Shown: positions 34,017-43,652, counted from the stretch's first letter. The stretch: DNA of 54,806 nucleotides from Crocinitomicaceae bacterium (GCA_023957475.1 JAMLHA010000018.1:1-54806); one strand, 5' to 3'. A program made the numbers and translations. The notes: generated from the letters alone by a model not told the origin.

Positions 34017-35608
34017 TGGAAAATAATAATAATTTGAGAATTTGGACGCCTATTTTGATAGGTGCAACACTGGCTATTGGAATTTTCTTTGGAAGGAAAA
34101 TGGCAACTCCAGGTAATCTCATGTTTGGTGTGAAACAAAATTCAAACACCAACTATCAAAAGATTCAAGATGTAATTGATATCATTGATAATTACTATGT
34201 GGATAGTGTGAATAGTCAAGAATTGTTTGAGAAAACAATCAGTGATATGTTGCACCAATTAGATCCTCACTCGAATTATATTTCTGCTAAAGATTTACAA
34301 TTGGCAAAAGAACAGATGAAAGGCGAGTTTTCGGGTGTTGGAATTCGATTTTTTATTATTCGTGATACTGTTTGTGTTACAAATGTTGTGAAAAACTCAC
34401 CATCCGACTTTGTTGGAGTGAAAGCAGGCGATAAAATTGTGAAAGTTGATGGAAAAAAAGTTGCAGGCATTAAAATTAAGAACGATGACATCATGTCACG
34501 ACTTAAAGGCCCTGCAAATACAAAGGTAAACGTTACATTTTTGAGAGATGGAAAAGAAGTAGTGAAAACCATTACGAGAGGAACAATTCCAATTTATTCT
34601 GTTTCTTCTGCCTTCATGTTGAACAATGAAACCGGATTTGTGAAAATAGATCAGTTTTCAGTAACAACAGCCGATGAATTTAGAAATGCATCAAAACAAT
34701 TACTCGCAAAAGGAATGAAAAAAATGATTCTCGATTTGCGCAATAATACGGGTGGTGTAATGCAAAGTGCAACAACTATTGTGGATGAGTTCTTACCAGC
34801 AAACAAAGTTATTGTTTCAACAAAAGGGAAGCATTTAAAAGAGCAAATTTATAGAGCAACAAGTAACGGAATCCTCGAAAAAATTGATGTTGTAGTGCTA
34901 ATTAATGAAAATTCTGCATCTGCAAGTGAAATTGTGGCTGGTGCGTTGCAAGACAATGACAGAGCAACAATTGTGGGTAGAAGAAGTTTTGGAAAAGGAT
35001 TGGTGCAAGAAGATATGTTGCTCCGTGATAACAGTAGTTTGCGTTTAACTGTGGCACGCTATTACACGCCTACTGGTAGAAGTATTCAAAAACCTTACAA
35101 TGGAAATATTGAAGAGTATTACCACGAAGAAATGGATCGATATGATAAAGGTGAATTGTTTCACCCTGATTCCTCATTGTTTGTTGATTCTTTGAAATTT
35201 ACAACACCGAAAGGAAAAGTGGTATATGGTGGTGGAGGTATCATGCCAGATGTTTTTGTGGCGTTGGATACAACAGGTGGCAGTTGGTATTTGACCCAAT
35301 TGCGTTATGCATTAACATTTCAATCGTTTGCTTTTGACTTTGCACATGGGAAGTACAATCAATGGAATAATCCGCAAGAATATGCTCAATCATTTCAAAT
35401 TTCAGACGCTTTGTTGAATCAATACCTAAAATATGCTGAAACTGAATTTGGAATTGCAATCAATCAAAAGAGCTTAACTGTGAGTAAGTCACTGATTAAA
35501 CTATTGCTAAAAGCAGAAATTGCACGACAAATTTGGACAGAAGACGGATATTACTCCGTTATGAGTTTGGAAGATAAAGAAGTTAAAGAAGCTTTGCGTC
35601 ATTTGTAA
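34016..35608 (+). CDS. S41 family C-terminal processing peptidase
   Basis: This envelope protease of 530 residues is anchored by an N-terminal hydrophobic segment (about 8-26). It has a short helical region with YYVDSVNSQELFEKTI, a PDZ domain (about 95-180; GVGIRFFIIRD, GVKAGDKIVKVDGKKV), and the S41 catalytic core. The core shows SASASE at 300-305 and Lys327 in GKGLVQ, the Ser-Lys dyad of CtpA/Prc enzymes. These proteases cleave unstructured C-termini of exported proteins. It follows the deaminase with a one-base overlap and is itself followed without gap by the unknown 506-residue protein, so they form one operon. Confidence 0.92.
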   Translation: MENNNNLRIWTPILIGATLAIGIFFGRKMATPGNLMFGVKQNSNTNYQKIQDVIDIIDNYYVDSVNSQELFEKTISDMLHQLDPHSNYISAKDLQLAKEQMKGEFSGVGIRFFIIRDTVCVTNVVKNSPSDFVGVKAGDKIVKVDGKKVAGIKIKNDDIMSRLKGPANTKVNVTFLRDGKEVVKTITRGTIPIYSVSSAFMLNNETGFVKIDQFSVTTADEFRNASKQLLAKGMKKMILDLRNNTGGVMQSATTIVDEFLPANKVIVSTKGKHLKEQIYRATSNGILEKIDVVVLINENSASASEIVAGALQDNDRATIVGRRSFGKGLVQEDMLLRDNSSLRLTVARYYTPTGRSIQKPYNGNIEEYYHEEMDRYDKGELFHPDSSLFVDSLKFTTPKGKVVYGGGGIMPDVFVALDTTGGSWYLTQLRYALTFQSFAFDFAHGKYNQWNNPQEYAQSFQISDALLNQYLKYAETEFGIAINQKSLTVSKSLIKLLLKAEIARQIWTEDGYYSVMSLEDKEVKEALRHL

Positions 35609-37129
35609 ATGAAATTTTATTCGCTCAATCAATTAAGCTCTATTCTTGGAGAATCTTTCCAGTTTGAAAAGATAGATACTTATTTGACAACTATTATAGA
35701 TAGCGATATTCACAATTACTTGGTGCATTTGAAACAACCCAATGCAGCACTTTTTGTTGGTTGGATAGAAAATTGGAACGAGTTGGCCAACATCTTAAAC
35801 AGGAGTAAATCAATTCAAGCATACACTGATTTTTTGAAAATCGAAAAGCATCAATTGTTTCATTCTTTCCAACAGTTTTTAACACCGTTACTTATTTGTT
35901 CTTTGTCTAAATTATTGGAAGATAATGAATTGAATAAAAATCTTGTTTTTATCAAATTAGCAACAGGTGATGAAAGAACAAGGTTAGAATCGTCTATTTA
36001 TTTGAGAATAGAAGAAAAATTTCAAGCAGTTGACGCGTTGCAATTACAAGAATCACCCAATGAAACTCAATTAATTGATGCTGTTCAGTTGGTTATAAAT
36101 GATGATATTATTGTTATTATTCAAGCACTTTCTAAGCAATCGTATGTGTTGTTGGTTGGTTACGTTGAACATTGTTTTAAAATTTTAAATTCCAAAGGTT
36201 GTTCGTTGCGATTGGCTAATTGGATGGTGAAACAATTGCAGCAATTAACGCTTAATCCAACACATCAAGAACAACTGGATCAATTAAAAACAGCAATTAA
36301 AACAGGTGGATTTCAATTGGATAGTGGAAAAAAGACAATAAAAACGCCATTAAAACAACTACTTATAAATACCTCTGTTGTTTTTGTATTAGCATTCGTT
36401 GGGTGGATAGTTTTTTTCAAACCATTTTCTAAAAATGGTGATGATTTGGATAAATTAAAAGAAACTTCCTCATATACTTCATTTACAGTTGAAGAAAGAA
36501 AACACATTGATTCGTTAATACGACTTATACAATCTGAGCCAACACCGGTTTATATATCAGAACCATCTTCAACAGAGGGATGGGAAGAATTGTTTGTAGA
36601 AAACACAAAAGTTTTCAAAAATAATGGTGTCAACGATTTTTATAAACATTGGTATAGTTATCTTTCTCAAGATACAACACTGTCGCAAGGAACGTGTAAA
36701 CAATTGACTAAAAAAATCAATCAAAAAAATTTACCAGATAATTTCTTAGCGTTGACAGCTAAAAAAGATGGAAAAATAGCTGTGTTTATGAATGATGCAG
36801 ATTACGATGTGCAATTAATTGTATTTCAAAATACTTCTACCAATAAACCCTTTTACCATGAATTAAAAAAGGGTGAACAGGTTGAATGTCATCTAACAGA
36901 TGGAGATTATGTTGGGTTAGTAGTTGGAAAATATGCCATTCCTTACCAAAAAGATGATAAAAAAAGCATCGTTTTTTGTGAAATTGATAACACGACACTT
37001 AAATCACTTTCTACATTTTACAGCGTGCAATCGAATAAATCGTTTAATTATAAATTCTTAATTTATGGAAATACAGTCAATGATTTTCAATTGATTGATA
37101 TGTATGGTGTATTAAAAGTACATCAATAA
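35609..37129 (+). CDS. Membrane protein of unknown function beside the S41 protease
   Basis: I do not recognise this 506-residue protein. One transmembrane segment lies at about 251-271 (VVFVLAFVGWIVFF), splitting it into a long, helix-rich N-terminal half (about 1-245, probably cytoplasmic) and a C-terminal half (about 280-506, probably periplasmic). The C-terminal half has regular beta strands (VQLIVFQNT, YVGLVVGKY). No signal peptide or catalytic motif is visible. It begins in the base right after the S41 protease stop, so it is co-transcribed and may regulate or tether that protease; this is inference. A hairpin terminator straddles its stop. Confidence 0.6.
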   Translation: MKFYSLNQLSSILGESFQFEKIDTYLTTIIDSDIHNYLVHLKQPNAALFVGWIENWNELANILNRSKSIQAYTDFLKIEKHQLFHSFQQFLTPLLICSLSKLLEDNELNKNLVFIKLATGDERTRLESSIYLRIEEKFQAVDALQLQESPNETQLIDAVQLVINDDIIVIIQALSKQSYVLLVGYVEHCFKILNSKGCSLRLANWMVKQLQQLTLNPTHQEQLDQLKTAIKTGGFQLDSGKKTIKTPLKQLLINTSVVFVLAFVGWIVFFKPFSKNGDDLDKLKETSSYTSFTVEERKHIDSLIRLIQSEPTPVYISEPSSTEGWEELFVENTKVFKNNGVNDFYKHWYSYLSQDTTLSQGTCKQLTKKINQKNLPDNFLALTAKKDGKIAVFMNDADYDVQLIVFQNTSTNKPFYHELKKGEQVECHLTDGDYVGLVVGKYAIPYQKDDKKSIVFCEIDNTTLKSLSTFYSVQSNKSFNYKFLIYGNTVNDFQLIDMYGVLKVHQ

Positions 37130-37168
37130 TGAACCTGAATGAAATTTTATATCGAATTCAGGTTCATT
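37128..37168. terminator. Shared hairpin terminator between convergent genes
   Basis: AATGAACCTGAAT (37128-37140) pairs perfectly with ATTCAGGTTCATT (37156-37168). The stem overlaps the stop codons of both convergent genes (37129 and 37167) and has no long T-run on either side, so it may act weakly in both directions. Confidence 0.6.
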
Positions 37169-37910
37169 AATTTCCATTAATTACATTGCCTTTTCCGTAT
37201 TGAATAACATTTAAAGAAGAGGGAGTCCCGACGTAAATTACGTCACCTGTTCCATCTATTTCAATAGTTGTTTGCGCATTATCAGCATTGATAAACGTGT
37301 TGACTGGTGTGTTTGAAACAACAACCAATTTATTGGAAACGTTTAATCCTCTTGAATCACCAAATCCATTGCTGATAATGTGTAATCGTGCATCATTACA
37401 CGTGCCTGTCAAAACAAAATTTCCATACCCATGACCCTGACTTGCGTTAACTTCATTGTATTGAACGTTTAAATAAGCAGTTGCTCCACTGTCTTGAATG
37501 TTTAAATTTAATTTATCTCCGATTAAAACTCCTTTAGTGGTCAAGTCATGAGTGCCTTCAAAGAATATATCATCAAGTTGTTTTAAATGTATTTCAATCG
37601 TGATTAAACTTTTCTTGTAGGAGCGTAAAAAATCACATTTATTAGAATTTTTGATAGTCAAAAAACCTTCTTCGTTAAAATCAGCAGAAATAAAGTTGAT
37701 CAATTTCTTTCCGCCACTAACAATCATCTTGTTAACAGTGTCTTGCACCAAAACAACAGCCATTTTAGGCCCGATACGCAGTTTTGAAAATTCAGGCAAT
37801 GACAATTCTAATGATGTTTCTTCCCCCACTGATTTCCAACAATTTCTATCTTCTGCTTTTTTACAAGAAACAAAAGAAATTAGGACAAGTAAAAATACAA
37901 CTATTCTCAT
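37167..37910 (-). CDS. Head GIN domain (DUF2807) lipoprotein
   Basis: This 247-residue protein starts with a lipoprotein signal peptide (lipobox SFVSC, Cys16). The rest is a GIN/DUF2807-type parallel beta-helix of short strands separated by polar turns (GTHDLTTKGVLIGDK, ASQGHGYGNFVLTG, NADNAQTTIEIDGTG). Function in Bacteroidota is unknown; it is usually an envelope protein. It overlaps the PagL-like gene upstream by 4 bp (ATGA), so the two are translated together. Confidence 0.8.
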   Translation of the reverse strand: MRIVVFLLVLISFVSCKKAEDRNCWKSVGEETSLELSLPEFSKLRIGPKMAVVLVQDTVNKMIVSGGKKLINFISADFNEEGFLTIKNSNKCDFLRSYKKSLITIEIHLKQLDDIFFEGTHDLTTKGVLIGDKLNLNIQDSGATAYLNVQYNEVNASQGHGYGNFVLTGTCNDARLHIISNGFGDSRGLNVSNKLVVVSNTPVNTFINADNAQTTIEIDGTGDVIYVGTPSSLNVIQYGKGNVINGN

Positions 37911-39004
37911 TTTGAATTCTTTTTGTGGTTATTAAAGAAAGAGTAGCCAACACCCCATTCTATATAATCTGCTTTCCCCCAATGTGATTTTAACACCAAT
38001 TGAAAATGAACGCCACTTTTTAAGTAATAACGCATACCAACTCGGTGATAAAATAGTTCTTCGGGTTTGTAAAAATCACGGACATAAGCTCCCATTCCCA
38101 AAACGAAGTGAAAATTATTTAACGGTAATAAATAGCCTGCATAAACTCCAAATTGCATGATTTTCCACTGTGTTTTTCTAACTTCTGGACGATAATTCAT
38201 TATGGATTGATTGGACATGGCATCAAAAGCAACCTCCCAACCTACACGAGGCTTCATAAACATACGCATGTGAAGGTTTAAAGCAAAAACAGGGTAAGTT
38301 TTGCCATTTGTTGGGAAAATTTGTTTGGCAGATCCAACAGCAGTAACTCCAAAAATTAGTTTTCGTTGTGGAACATAAGTAGGTTTTTCAATGGTGGAGT
38401 GTTCCTTGTTGTAATTGAAGAAACGACCATATCCAATAGACAATTGTGGAATGTTTAAACCCAAATTAGGCACTTTTGTGCCCCCATTTGAAAAGTGAGT
38501 CAAATCAATTCCAACTAAAATCCAATTGTTTTTAAAATACGTTCTTGCATCAATTCCTAAATTGACTAAGGCATTGATGTGTGTTGATATTGCAGAATTT
38601 TTCTTGTTTAATACTTCATCGTACGTTTTGTTTGTATAACCAATGCCACAACCTAATTTACCACTTAAACGAAATTTCTCTTTTGCAACAAAAGGAATGC
38701 CTAAAGATCCGTAAATACCAAAATAATTACCCAATAATTTAGCATTTCCTACATTGCCATAATAAAGATTGATGGATAAATCGGGATATTTATAGTACTT
38801 GTGCCAAGCTTTTTCACCGTTTGGTCGATAGACAAATGCCAATTCAGTAGCGTATGTGTGATTTTGAACAATGTGTCCCATGACAACACGATGACCTATT
38901 AAAAAGCCATATTTCAAACGTGCTTCAATACCCCAGTTTATCTTCTCTTGTGTAAAAGAAAAGTAACTGATACATACTAGGCAATTGATTAGAAATAAAC
39001 GCAT
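37907..39004 (-). CDS. PagL-like lipid A deacylase / acyloxyacyl hydrolase
   Basis: The protein has 365 residues with a signal peptide (cleavage near SFTQ, residue 19) and many alternating outer-membrane beta strands, such as LSINLYYGNVG and LGCGIGYTNKTYD. The segment LTHFSNGGTK has His170 and Ser172 in the H-x-S arrangement of the PagL active site, the enzyme that removes the 3-position acyl chain of lipid A. It is much larger than PagL (about 170 residues), with the extra C-terminal half repeating an outer-membrane-like fold. The activity is therefore likely but untested. Co-translated with the DUF2807 lipoprotein. Confidence 0.78.
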   Translation of the reverse strand: MRLFLINCLVCISYFSFTQEKINWGIEARLKYGFLIGHRVVMGHIVQNHTYATELAFVYRPNGEKAWHKYYKYPDLSINLYYGNVGNAKLLGNYFGIYGSLGIPFVAKEKFRLSGKLGCGIGYTNKTYDEVLNKKNSAISTHINALVNLGIDARTYFKNNWILVGIDLTHFSNGGTKVPNLGLNIPQLSIGYGRFFNYNKEHSTIEKPTYVPQRKLIFGVTAVGSAKQIFPTNGKTYPVFALNLHMRMFMKPRVGWEVAFDAMSNQSIMNYRPEVRKTQWKIMQFGVYAGYLLPLNNFHFVLGMGAYVRDFYKPEELFYHRVGMRYYLKSGVHFQLVLKSHWGKADYIEWGVGYSFFNNHKKNSK

Positions 39005-39064
39005 ACTTTTAAAAATCTTCGTTTCGGAGGCGAAATTTACTAAATTTACATCAAAAGAAAAAAA

Positions 39065-39832
39065 ATGGACGAACGATTATTAGCTTTTAAGCGATTATTG
39101 GATATCATGGACGACCTCAGAGAACAGTGTCCATGGGATAAAAAGCAAACATTTGAAAGTTTAAGACACCTGACAATTGAAGAAACGTATGAATTAGCAG
39201 ATGCCATTTTAGATAAAAATTTGAACGAGCTTGAAGGAGAAATTGGTGATGTTTTTTTGCATCTGGTGTTTTATAGTAAATTAGGTAGTGAAGTCGGAGC
39301 GTTTGATGTTACTTCTGTTTTAAATCGAATTTGTGATAAACTTGTTTTTAGGCATCCTCATATTTACAGCGATACAAAAGCCGAAACGGAAGACCAGGTA
39401 AAGGCAAATTGGGAAAAGTTAAAATTGAAAGAAGGAAAGAAGTCTGTGTTGGAAGGTGTTCCAAACTCATTACCTGCAATGGTTAAAGCCGCTCGTATTC
39501 AAGAAAAAGTGAAAGGAGTAGGTTTTGATTGGGACAACAAAGAGCAAGTATGGGAAAAAGTTAAAGAAGAATTGGACGAATTGAAAGTTGAAATCGACAA
39601 TAAATCAAATAAAATTGAAGATGAATTTGGTGATTTACTCTTTTCGTTAATAAATTTTGCCCGTTTTATTGATGTAAACCCCGAAAACTCTTTGGAAAAG
39701 ACCAATAAGAAATTTATCAAACGTTTTAAACGATTAGAAGAATTAATAATCGAAGACAAACAACAAATAAGTGATTTATCCATCGATGAAATGGATAAAT
39801 ACTGGATAAAAGCCAAAAAAGAATTAAATTGA
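39065..39832 (+). CDS. mazG: Nucleoside triphosphate pyrophosphohydrolase MazG
   Basis: This 255-residue enzyme has two tandem MazG all-alpha domains (about 1-110 and 140-250). It hydrolyses NTPs and dNTPs to monophosphates plus pyrophosphate and limits noncanonical nucleotides. Metal-binding motifs are seen: LTIEETYELADAI (E-E-x-x-E) and GEIGDVFLHLVFY in domain 1, ELDELKVE and DEFGDLLFSLINFAR in domain 2. The start shares a divergent region with the PagL-like gene. Its stop lies 4 bp from the stop of the convergent gene at 39837. Confidence 0.93.
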   Translation: MDERLLAFKRLLDIMDDLREQCPWDKKQTFESLRHLTIEETYELADAILDKNLNELEGEIGDVFLHLVFYSKLGSEVGAFDVTSVLNRICDKLVFRHPHIYSDTKAETEDQVKANWEKLKLKEGKKSVLEGVPNSLPAMVKAARIQEKVKGVGFDWDNKEQVWEKVKEELDELKVEIDNKSNKIEDEFGDLLFSLINFARFIDVNPENSLEKTNKKFIKRFKRLEELIIEDKQQISDLSIDEMDKYWIKAKKELN

Positions 39833-39836
39833 ATGT

Positions 39837-41168
39837 TTATGAATGTTTTTCAATAAATTCAATGTGATATTCAGCTAATTCGGCTAATATTGGTTCATAA
39901 ATTTCCTTTTTGATAGGAAGAAGCACGCCACGATTACTAATTTGATTGTTCATGATCAATTTGGCACTCATCCCAACAGGTAAACCAACAGTGTTGGACA
40001 TGGAGGTATAAACTTGATCTTCACCGATATTTACCATACTTGAAGTAATTGTATGTGATCTACCGTTTAAAGTGTATTCAAACTCGTGAATCATTACAAG
40101 CATATCTTTATCATTTTTGTGTAAATCCCATTTACGTTCCAAAATTACTTGTAATAATTTAGCCGGAGTTGGAGATGTTACTTCCAAATTTTCATCGCTA
40201 TCAAACAATCCAAGCCATTCAAATTTGGAGTATAAATGCATGTTGTCTTCACCCAAAAATTGTTTGAATTTATCTTCTACAAGTTGTGTTGGGTGGTAAG
40301 GAAGATACGTATTTAAAAAATCTCTTGGAGAACATCTTTCCATATTAGACAGCGTGTAAGAATCATCTGTCATTCCAAGTTGAACAAAAACATTCCAAGC
40401 TTCACAAAAATCAGGGCGACGAAGTGTGCCACGATAAATGGTCGGAATATCTTCCAAACCGTAAATACTTCTATACGATAAAGAATCTCTATTTGCATAA
40501 CCAGTGAAATCACCGTATCCTTCAACAGAAAGATAATCTAAACGAGAAAACAATTGATGATAAGGAATGTATTTGTATTGACCGTTTCGTATGAACTTAG
40601 CAGCACCGCCAGAGCCTGCTAAAACAACATTTCGAGGATTCCAAGTAAATTTATAATTCCATGGATTGTCATCTGATTCAGGAGCAATTAAACCACCGCA
40701 AAAAGATTTAAAGCAATCGATTTGTCCATTTTTATCTTTTATTGAATCAATGATCTTCATCGCACTCATGTGATCTATTCCTGGATCAACACCAACCTCA
40801 TTCATAATAATGATGCCAGCATTTTTAGCAGCTTCGTCCAATGCTTTCATTTCTGGAGAAACATAAGAAGGTGTTACTAAATTTGTTTTAAATTCAATAC
40901 AATCTTTAGCTACTTCAACGTGGAAATTAGCAGGGAGCATTGAAATTACCAAATCAGCATGTTCAATTTCTGGACGTCTTTCACTACTTGATAACGCATC
41001 AAAATTTAATGCAATACCATTTGGGTGGTTATTGATTTTTGCTTTTACTTTGTCAATATCTTGATCGGTGATTCTAATTTTCCAATCATAGATTTCAGAC
41101 TGTTTAAGCAAGTAGCGTATAAGCGAGGAGGAGGATAGACCAGCACCGAGTACTAATATTGACTTCAT
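39837..41168 (-). CDS. Saccharopine dehydrogenase family protein
   Basis: This 443-residue enzyme has an N-terminal Rossmann fold (VLGAGLSSSSLIRYLL at 5-20). The LYS9-type C-terminal region follows: GVDPGIDHMSAMKIID near 126, CGGLIAPESDDNPWNYKFTWNP near 158 and a long C-terminal domain. The family oxidises saccharopine to lysine plus alpha-aminoadipate semialdehyde, or acts on carboxynorspermidine. In Bacteroidota the substrate is not certain. No other lysine genes are near. Confidence 0.85.
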   Translation of the reverse strand: MKSILVLGAGLSSSSLIRYLLKQSEIYDWKIRITDQDIDKVKAKINNHPNGIALNFDALSSSERRPEIEHADLVISMLPANFHVEVAKDCIEFKTNLVTPSYVSPEMKALDEAAKNAGIIIMNEVGVDPGIDHMSAMKIIDSIKDKNGQIDCFKSFCGGLIAPESDDNPWNYKFTWNPRNVVLAGSGGAAKFIRNGQYKYIPYHQLFSRLDYLSVEGYGDFTGYANRDSLSYRSIYGLEDIPTIYRGTLRRPDFCEAWNVFVQLGMTDDSYTLSNMERCSPRDFLNTYLPYHPTQLVEDKFKQFLGEDNMHLYSKFEWLGLFDSDENLEVTSPTPAKLLQVILERKWDLHKNDKDMLVMIHEFEYTLNGRSHTITSSMVNIGEDQVYTSMSNTVGLPVGMSAKLIMNNQISNRGVLLPIKKEIYEPILAELAEYHIEFIEKHS

Positions 41169-41232
41169 TTTAGATTAATTTAACACAAAAGTAGTCATTT
41201 GATTAATAAATTAACTATACATACCTGTTTTT

Positions 41233-42354
41233 TTATGCAGCATGAATGTATCGCATTACATTAAAGCAAATATTGGTAAAAATAATTTTGGGACTAGCAT
41301 TGCGTTCCAAGTGATAATAAGCATCGTTGAATGTATTATTAAAGTCAATAATGTTATTGCCTGTTATAAAACGAGCAAACTTTTGTAAGAACTCAGCTTC
41401 TTCGTTAGAAACTCTTAACAGTACATCTTCTGTATAGTTTTTTAATAAACTCTGGCGAAACATGTGCAATGAATATTGAATAAAGTTTTTTTGGTATTCC
41501 CTTGTTTCGTTTGAAATTTTATCACACCAGTCCAACATTTCATTGACATCTTTCTTATAACAAGAACGCATGAGATCTATAAATAAATCACGTTCATCAT
41601 TTTTTTCATTGTTTTCAGATAAAATCTTTACCGATTCAATCAAATCACCCTCAGAACGTAGTGTAATAGAGTCTGACTTAGAAATATTTAATCCATGATT
41701 TTCTCTAAGGTAAACACTTAATGCATCTGTTTCTATTTTGGGTACACGAAAGAGTTGAGTACGGGATAAAATCGTTTGTAAAAAGTTTCCCTGTTGACGA
41801 CCAATTAAGATAAATAAAGTTTTGTTGGGTGGTTCTTCTATTGATTTTAAAAGTTTATTAGCTGTTATTGGGTGTAATTCGTCAGCCATCCAGATAACCA
41901 TAACTTTATGGCGACCTTCATAAGCCGTTAATGAAAGGTTTTTAATGATTTCTGTACTTGTATCTTTTCCAATGATTGGGGTTCTTCCTTTTTCTGGGTC
42001 GATGTATTTACTCCATTCTTCAGATGTGAAATAAGGATTGTCAAGAATTTTTTCTCTCCATTTTGAATAAATTTCTTTTGGAGAATCATTATCTCCCAAA
42101 ATAAAGGGATAAATAAAATGAACATCGGGATGTTGTAAATCTTGAATTTTTAAACAAGAATCACAAACCCCACAACTATCATTTTCCTGACGATTTTTGC
42201 AGTATAAATATTGAATATAAGCCAATACTAATGGGAGTGTACCATAACCCTCTTTACCCAAAAAAAGTTTGGCATGACTGATTTTTTCACTATTAATTTC
42301 CTGTATTAATAGTTGCTTTAAATGTTGCTGTCCGACTACTTTTGAAAATTGCAT
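41233..42354 (-). CDS. holB: DNA polymerase III subunit delta prime
   Basis: This 373-residue AAA+ clamp-loader subunit has no ATP-binding lysine (the loop reads LGKEGYGTLP), which is normal for delta prime. A zinc-binding four-cysteine cluster is present (Cys52, 61, 64, 67 in QYLYCK and CGVCDSC). The AAA+ core follows with VMVIWMADEL near 154, NKLLKSIEEPP near 168 and ILSRTQLFRVP near 195 (sensor 1). It loads the sliding clamp as part of the clamp loader. The gene is divergent from the coiled-coil protein at 42448. Confidence 0.93.
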   Translation of the reverse strand: MQFSKVVGQQHLKQLLIQEINSEKISHAKLFLGKEGYGTLPLVLAYIQYLYCKNRQENDSCGVCDSCLKIQDLQHPDVHFIYPFILGDNDSPKEIYSKWREKILDNPYFTSEEWSKYIDPEKGRTPIIGKDTSTEIIKNLSLTAYEGRHKVMVIWMADELHPITANKLLKSIEEPPNKTLFILIGRQQGNFLQTILSRTQLFRVPKIETDALSVYLRENHGLNISKSDSITLRSEGDLIESVKILSENNEKNDERDLFIDLMRSCYKKDVNEMLDWCDKISNETREYQKNFIQYSLHMFRQSLLKNYTEDVLLRVSNEEAEFLQKFARFITGNNIIDFNNTFNDAYYHLERNASPKIIFTNICFNVMRYIHAA

Positions 42355-42384
42355 GAAGTAAAATTAATTATTTGTGGTATAGTT

Positions 42385-42417
42385 TTTGCTAAAATTACAT
42401 GAATGTTAATAAATTTG
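42385..42417 (+). promoter_or_regulatory. Promoter of the coiled-coil protein gene
   Basis: TTTG at 42385-42388 and TAAATTTG at 42410-42417 are separated by 21 bp, a good Bacteroidota promoter. The ATG at 42403 lies between the two boxes, so the start at 42448 is correct. Confidence 0.7.
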
Positions 42418-42447
42418 CATAACTTTATTGTAATTAAATTAAAAAAA

Positions 42448-43632
42448 ATGAAAAAACAAACATTGATTTTGGCATTATTTATCGCTACATCAGGAGCTTT
42501 TGCAGCGACAACAAATAATGTACCCACGACTAAACAAGAGATAACTAAGGATGGAATTGTTTTTACTGTTAATGTAACAAGTAACAAAGGGGTTGTTGCT
42601 GGTGCATTGGTAAAAGTTACACTTGATGGCAAGGCTATTGGTGTTGGTACAACTGACGCAAATGGTAATGCATCTATTACAATAGCTTCATACAACCGTC
42701 AATTAGTTAAAATTGAAGTGACACATTCGATGTATAAGAATGAAAATAAATCAGATGTTGTCATAGAAAATGGAAGTACGATAGCATTTGTTTTAAAAGC
42801 TAAAACAGAATCTGTAGATGAAGTGGCGGCTAGAGAAGCAGAGCATGCAGCTAGAGAAGAAGCAGCACGTAAAGCAGCAGAAGAAACAAACAAGCAAAAA
42901 GAAGAAATAAAGCAACAAACAGAGAAAGCAAAACAAGAAGCAGAAGCGACTAAAGCTGCCGCAGATCAAAAATCAGCAGAAGCCAAAGCACAGCAAGAAG
43001 CAGCAGAAAAACAACGTAAAGAGACAGAGGAGCGTTTGGCAGCAGAAAAATTAGCTAGAGAAGAAGCTGCTAAAAAACAACAAGAAGCAGCTGAGGCTCG
43101 TCGTCAACAAGCAGAACAAAACAAAGTTGAAGATGTGTCCAAAGAGGCAAAATTGACTGCAAAAGACGCTAAGCAAGAACAAAAAGAGCAAGAAGAAAAA
43201 TTAAAAGCAGCACAAGAACAAGCTAAAACGCAAAAAGCAGCAGCAGATCAAGCTGCAAAAGACCAAAAGGCTGCAGAGCAAGCTAAAAAAGAAGCCGCAA
43301 AAGATCAAAAAGCAGCAGAAAAGGCAAAAAAAGAAGCAGAAAAGGCAGCTAAGGCAGCAGAAAAAGAAGCTAAAGAAGCAGAAAAAGCAAAGAAAGCAGC
43401 TGAAAAATTGCAAGCCAATATTGAAAAACTAGATGCCCAACAAGTTAAAATTGATGAATCAAGAAAAAAATTGAATAGCCAACAAGATAAGTTGCAAAAA
43501 CAGTTGGATAAAGGAAAAGGTGATGCTGCTAAAATTCAAACTAAAATGGCAGGACTCGATTTGAAACATGCAAAATTGGATGAGTCACAAGTTAAATTAG
43601 ATAAAAAGAGAGAAAAATTGATTAAAAAATAA
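42448..43632 (+). CDS. Secreted Ala/Lys/Glu-rich coiled-coil protein
   Basis: The start at 42448 is used because a promoter covers the upstream ATG; the protein then has 394 residues. It begins with a signal peptide (cleavage near GAFA, residue 19). An N-terminal Ig/CarboxypepD-like domain follows (about 35-112; GVVAGALVKVTLDGKAIG, ATITIASY-like strands). After that comes an uninterrupted run of EAARKAAEE-type heptads to about residue 330, a long alpha-helical coiled coil. The C-terminus is lysine-rich with repeated KLDESRKKL motifs. Composition is very biased, so homology-free similarity to TolA-like or cell-wall-spanning proteins is expected. It may be a periplasmic spacer. A strong terminator follows. 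Confidence 0.75.
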   Translation: MKKQTLILALFIATSGAFAATTNNVPTTKQEITKDGIVFTVNVTSNKGVVAGALVKVTLDGKAIGVGTTDANGNASITIASYNRQLVKIEVTHSMYKNENKSDVVIENGSTIAFVLKAKTESVDEVAAREAEHAAREEAARKAAEETNKQKEEIKQQTEKAKQEAEATKAAADQKSAEAKAQQEAAEKQRKETEERLAAEKLAREEAAKKQQEAAEARRQQAEQNKVEDVSKEAKLTAKDAKQEQKEQEEKLKAAQEQAKTQKAAADQAAKDQKAAEQAKKEAAKDQKAAEKAKKEAEKAAKAAEKEAKEAEKAKKAAEKLQANIEKLDAQQVKIDESRKKLNSQQDKLQKQLDKGKGDAAKIQTKMAGLDLKHAKLDESQVKLDKKREKLIKK

Positions 43633-43652
43633 TTTTCTTTTCATATAGTTTT

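Noticed and set aside
43201..43413. Cys/Phe-rich open frame on the minus strand
   Set aside because: It is the antisense of the Ala/Lys/Glu-rich coiled coil; the composition follows from GCA/AAA/GAA codons read backwards.
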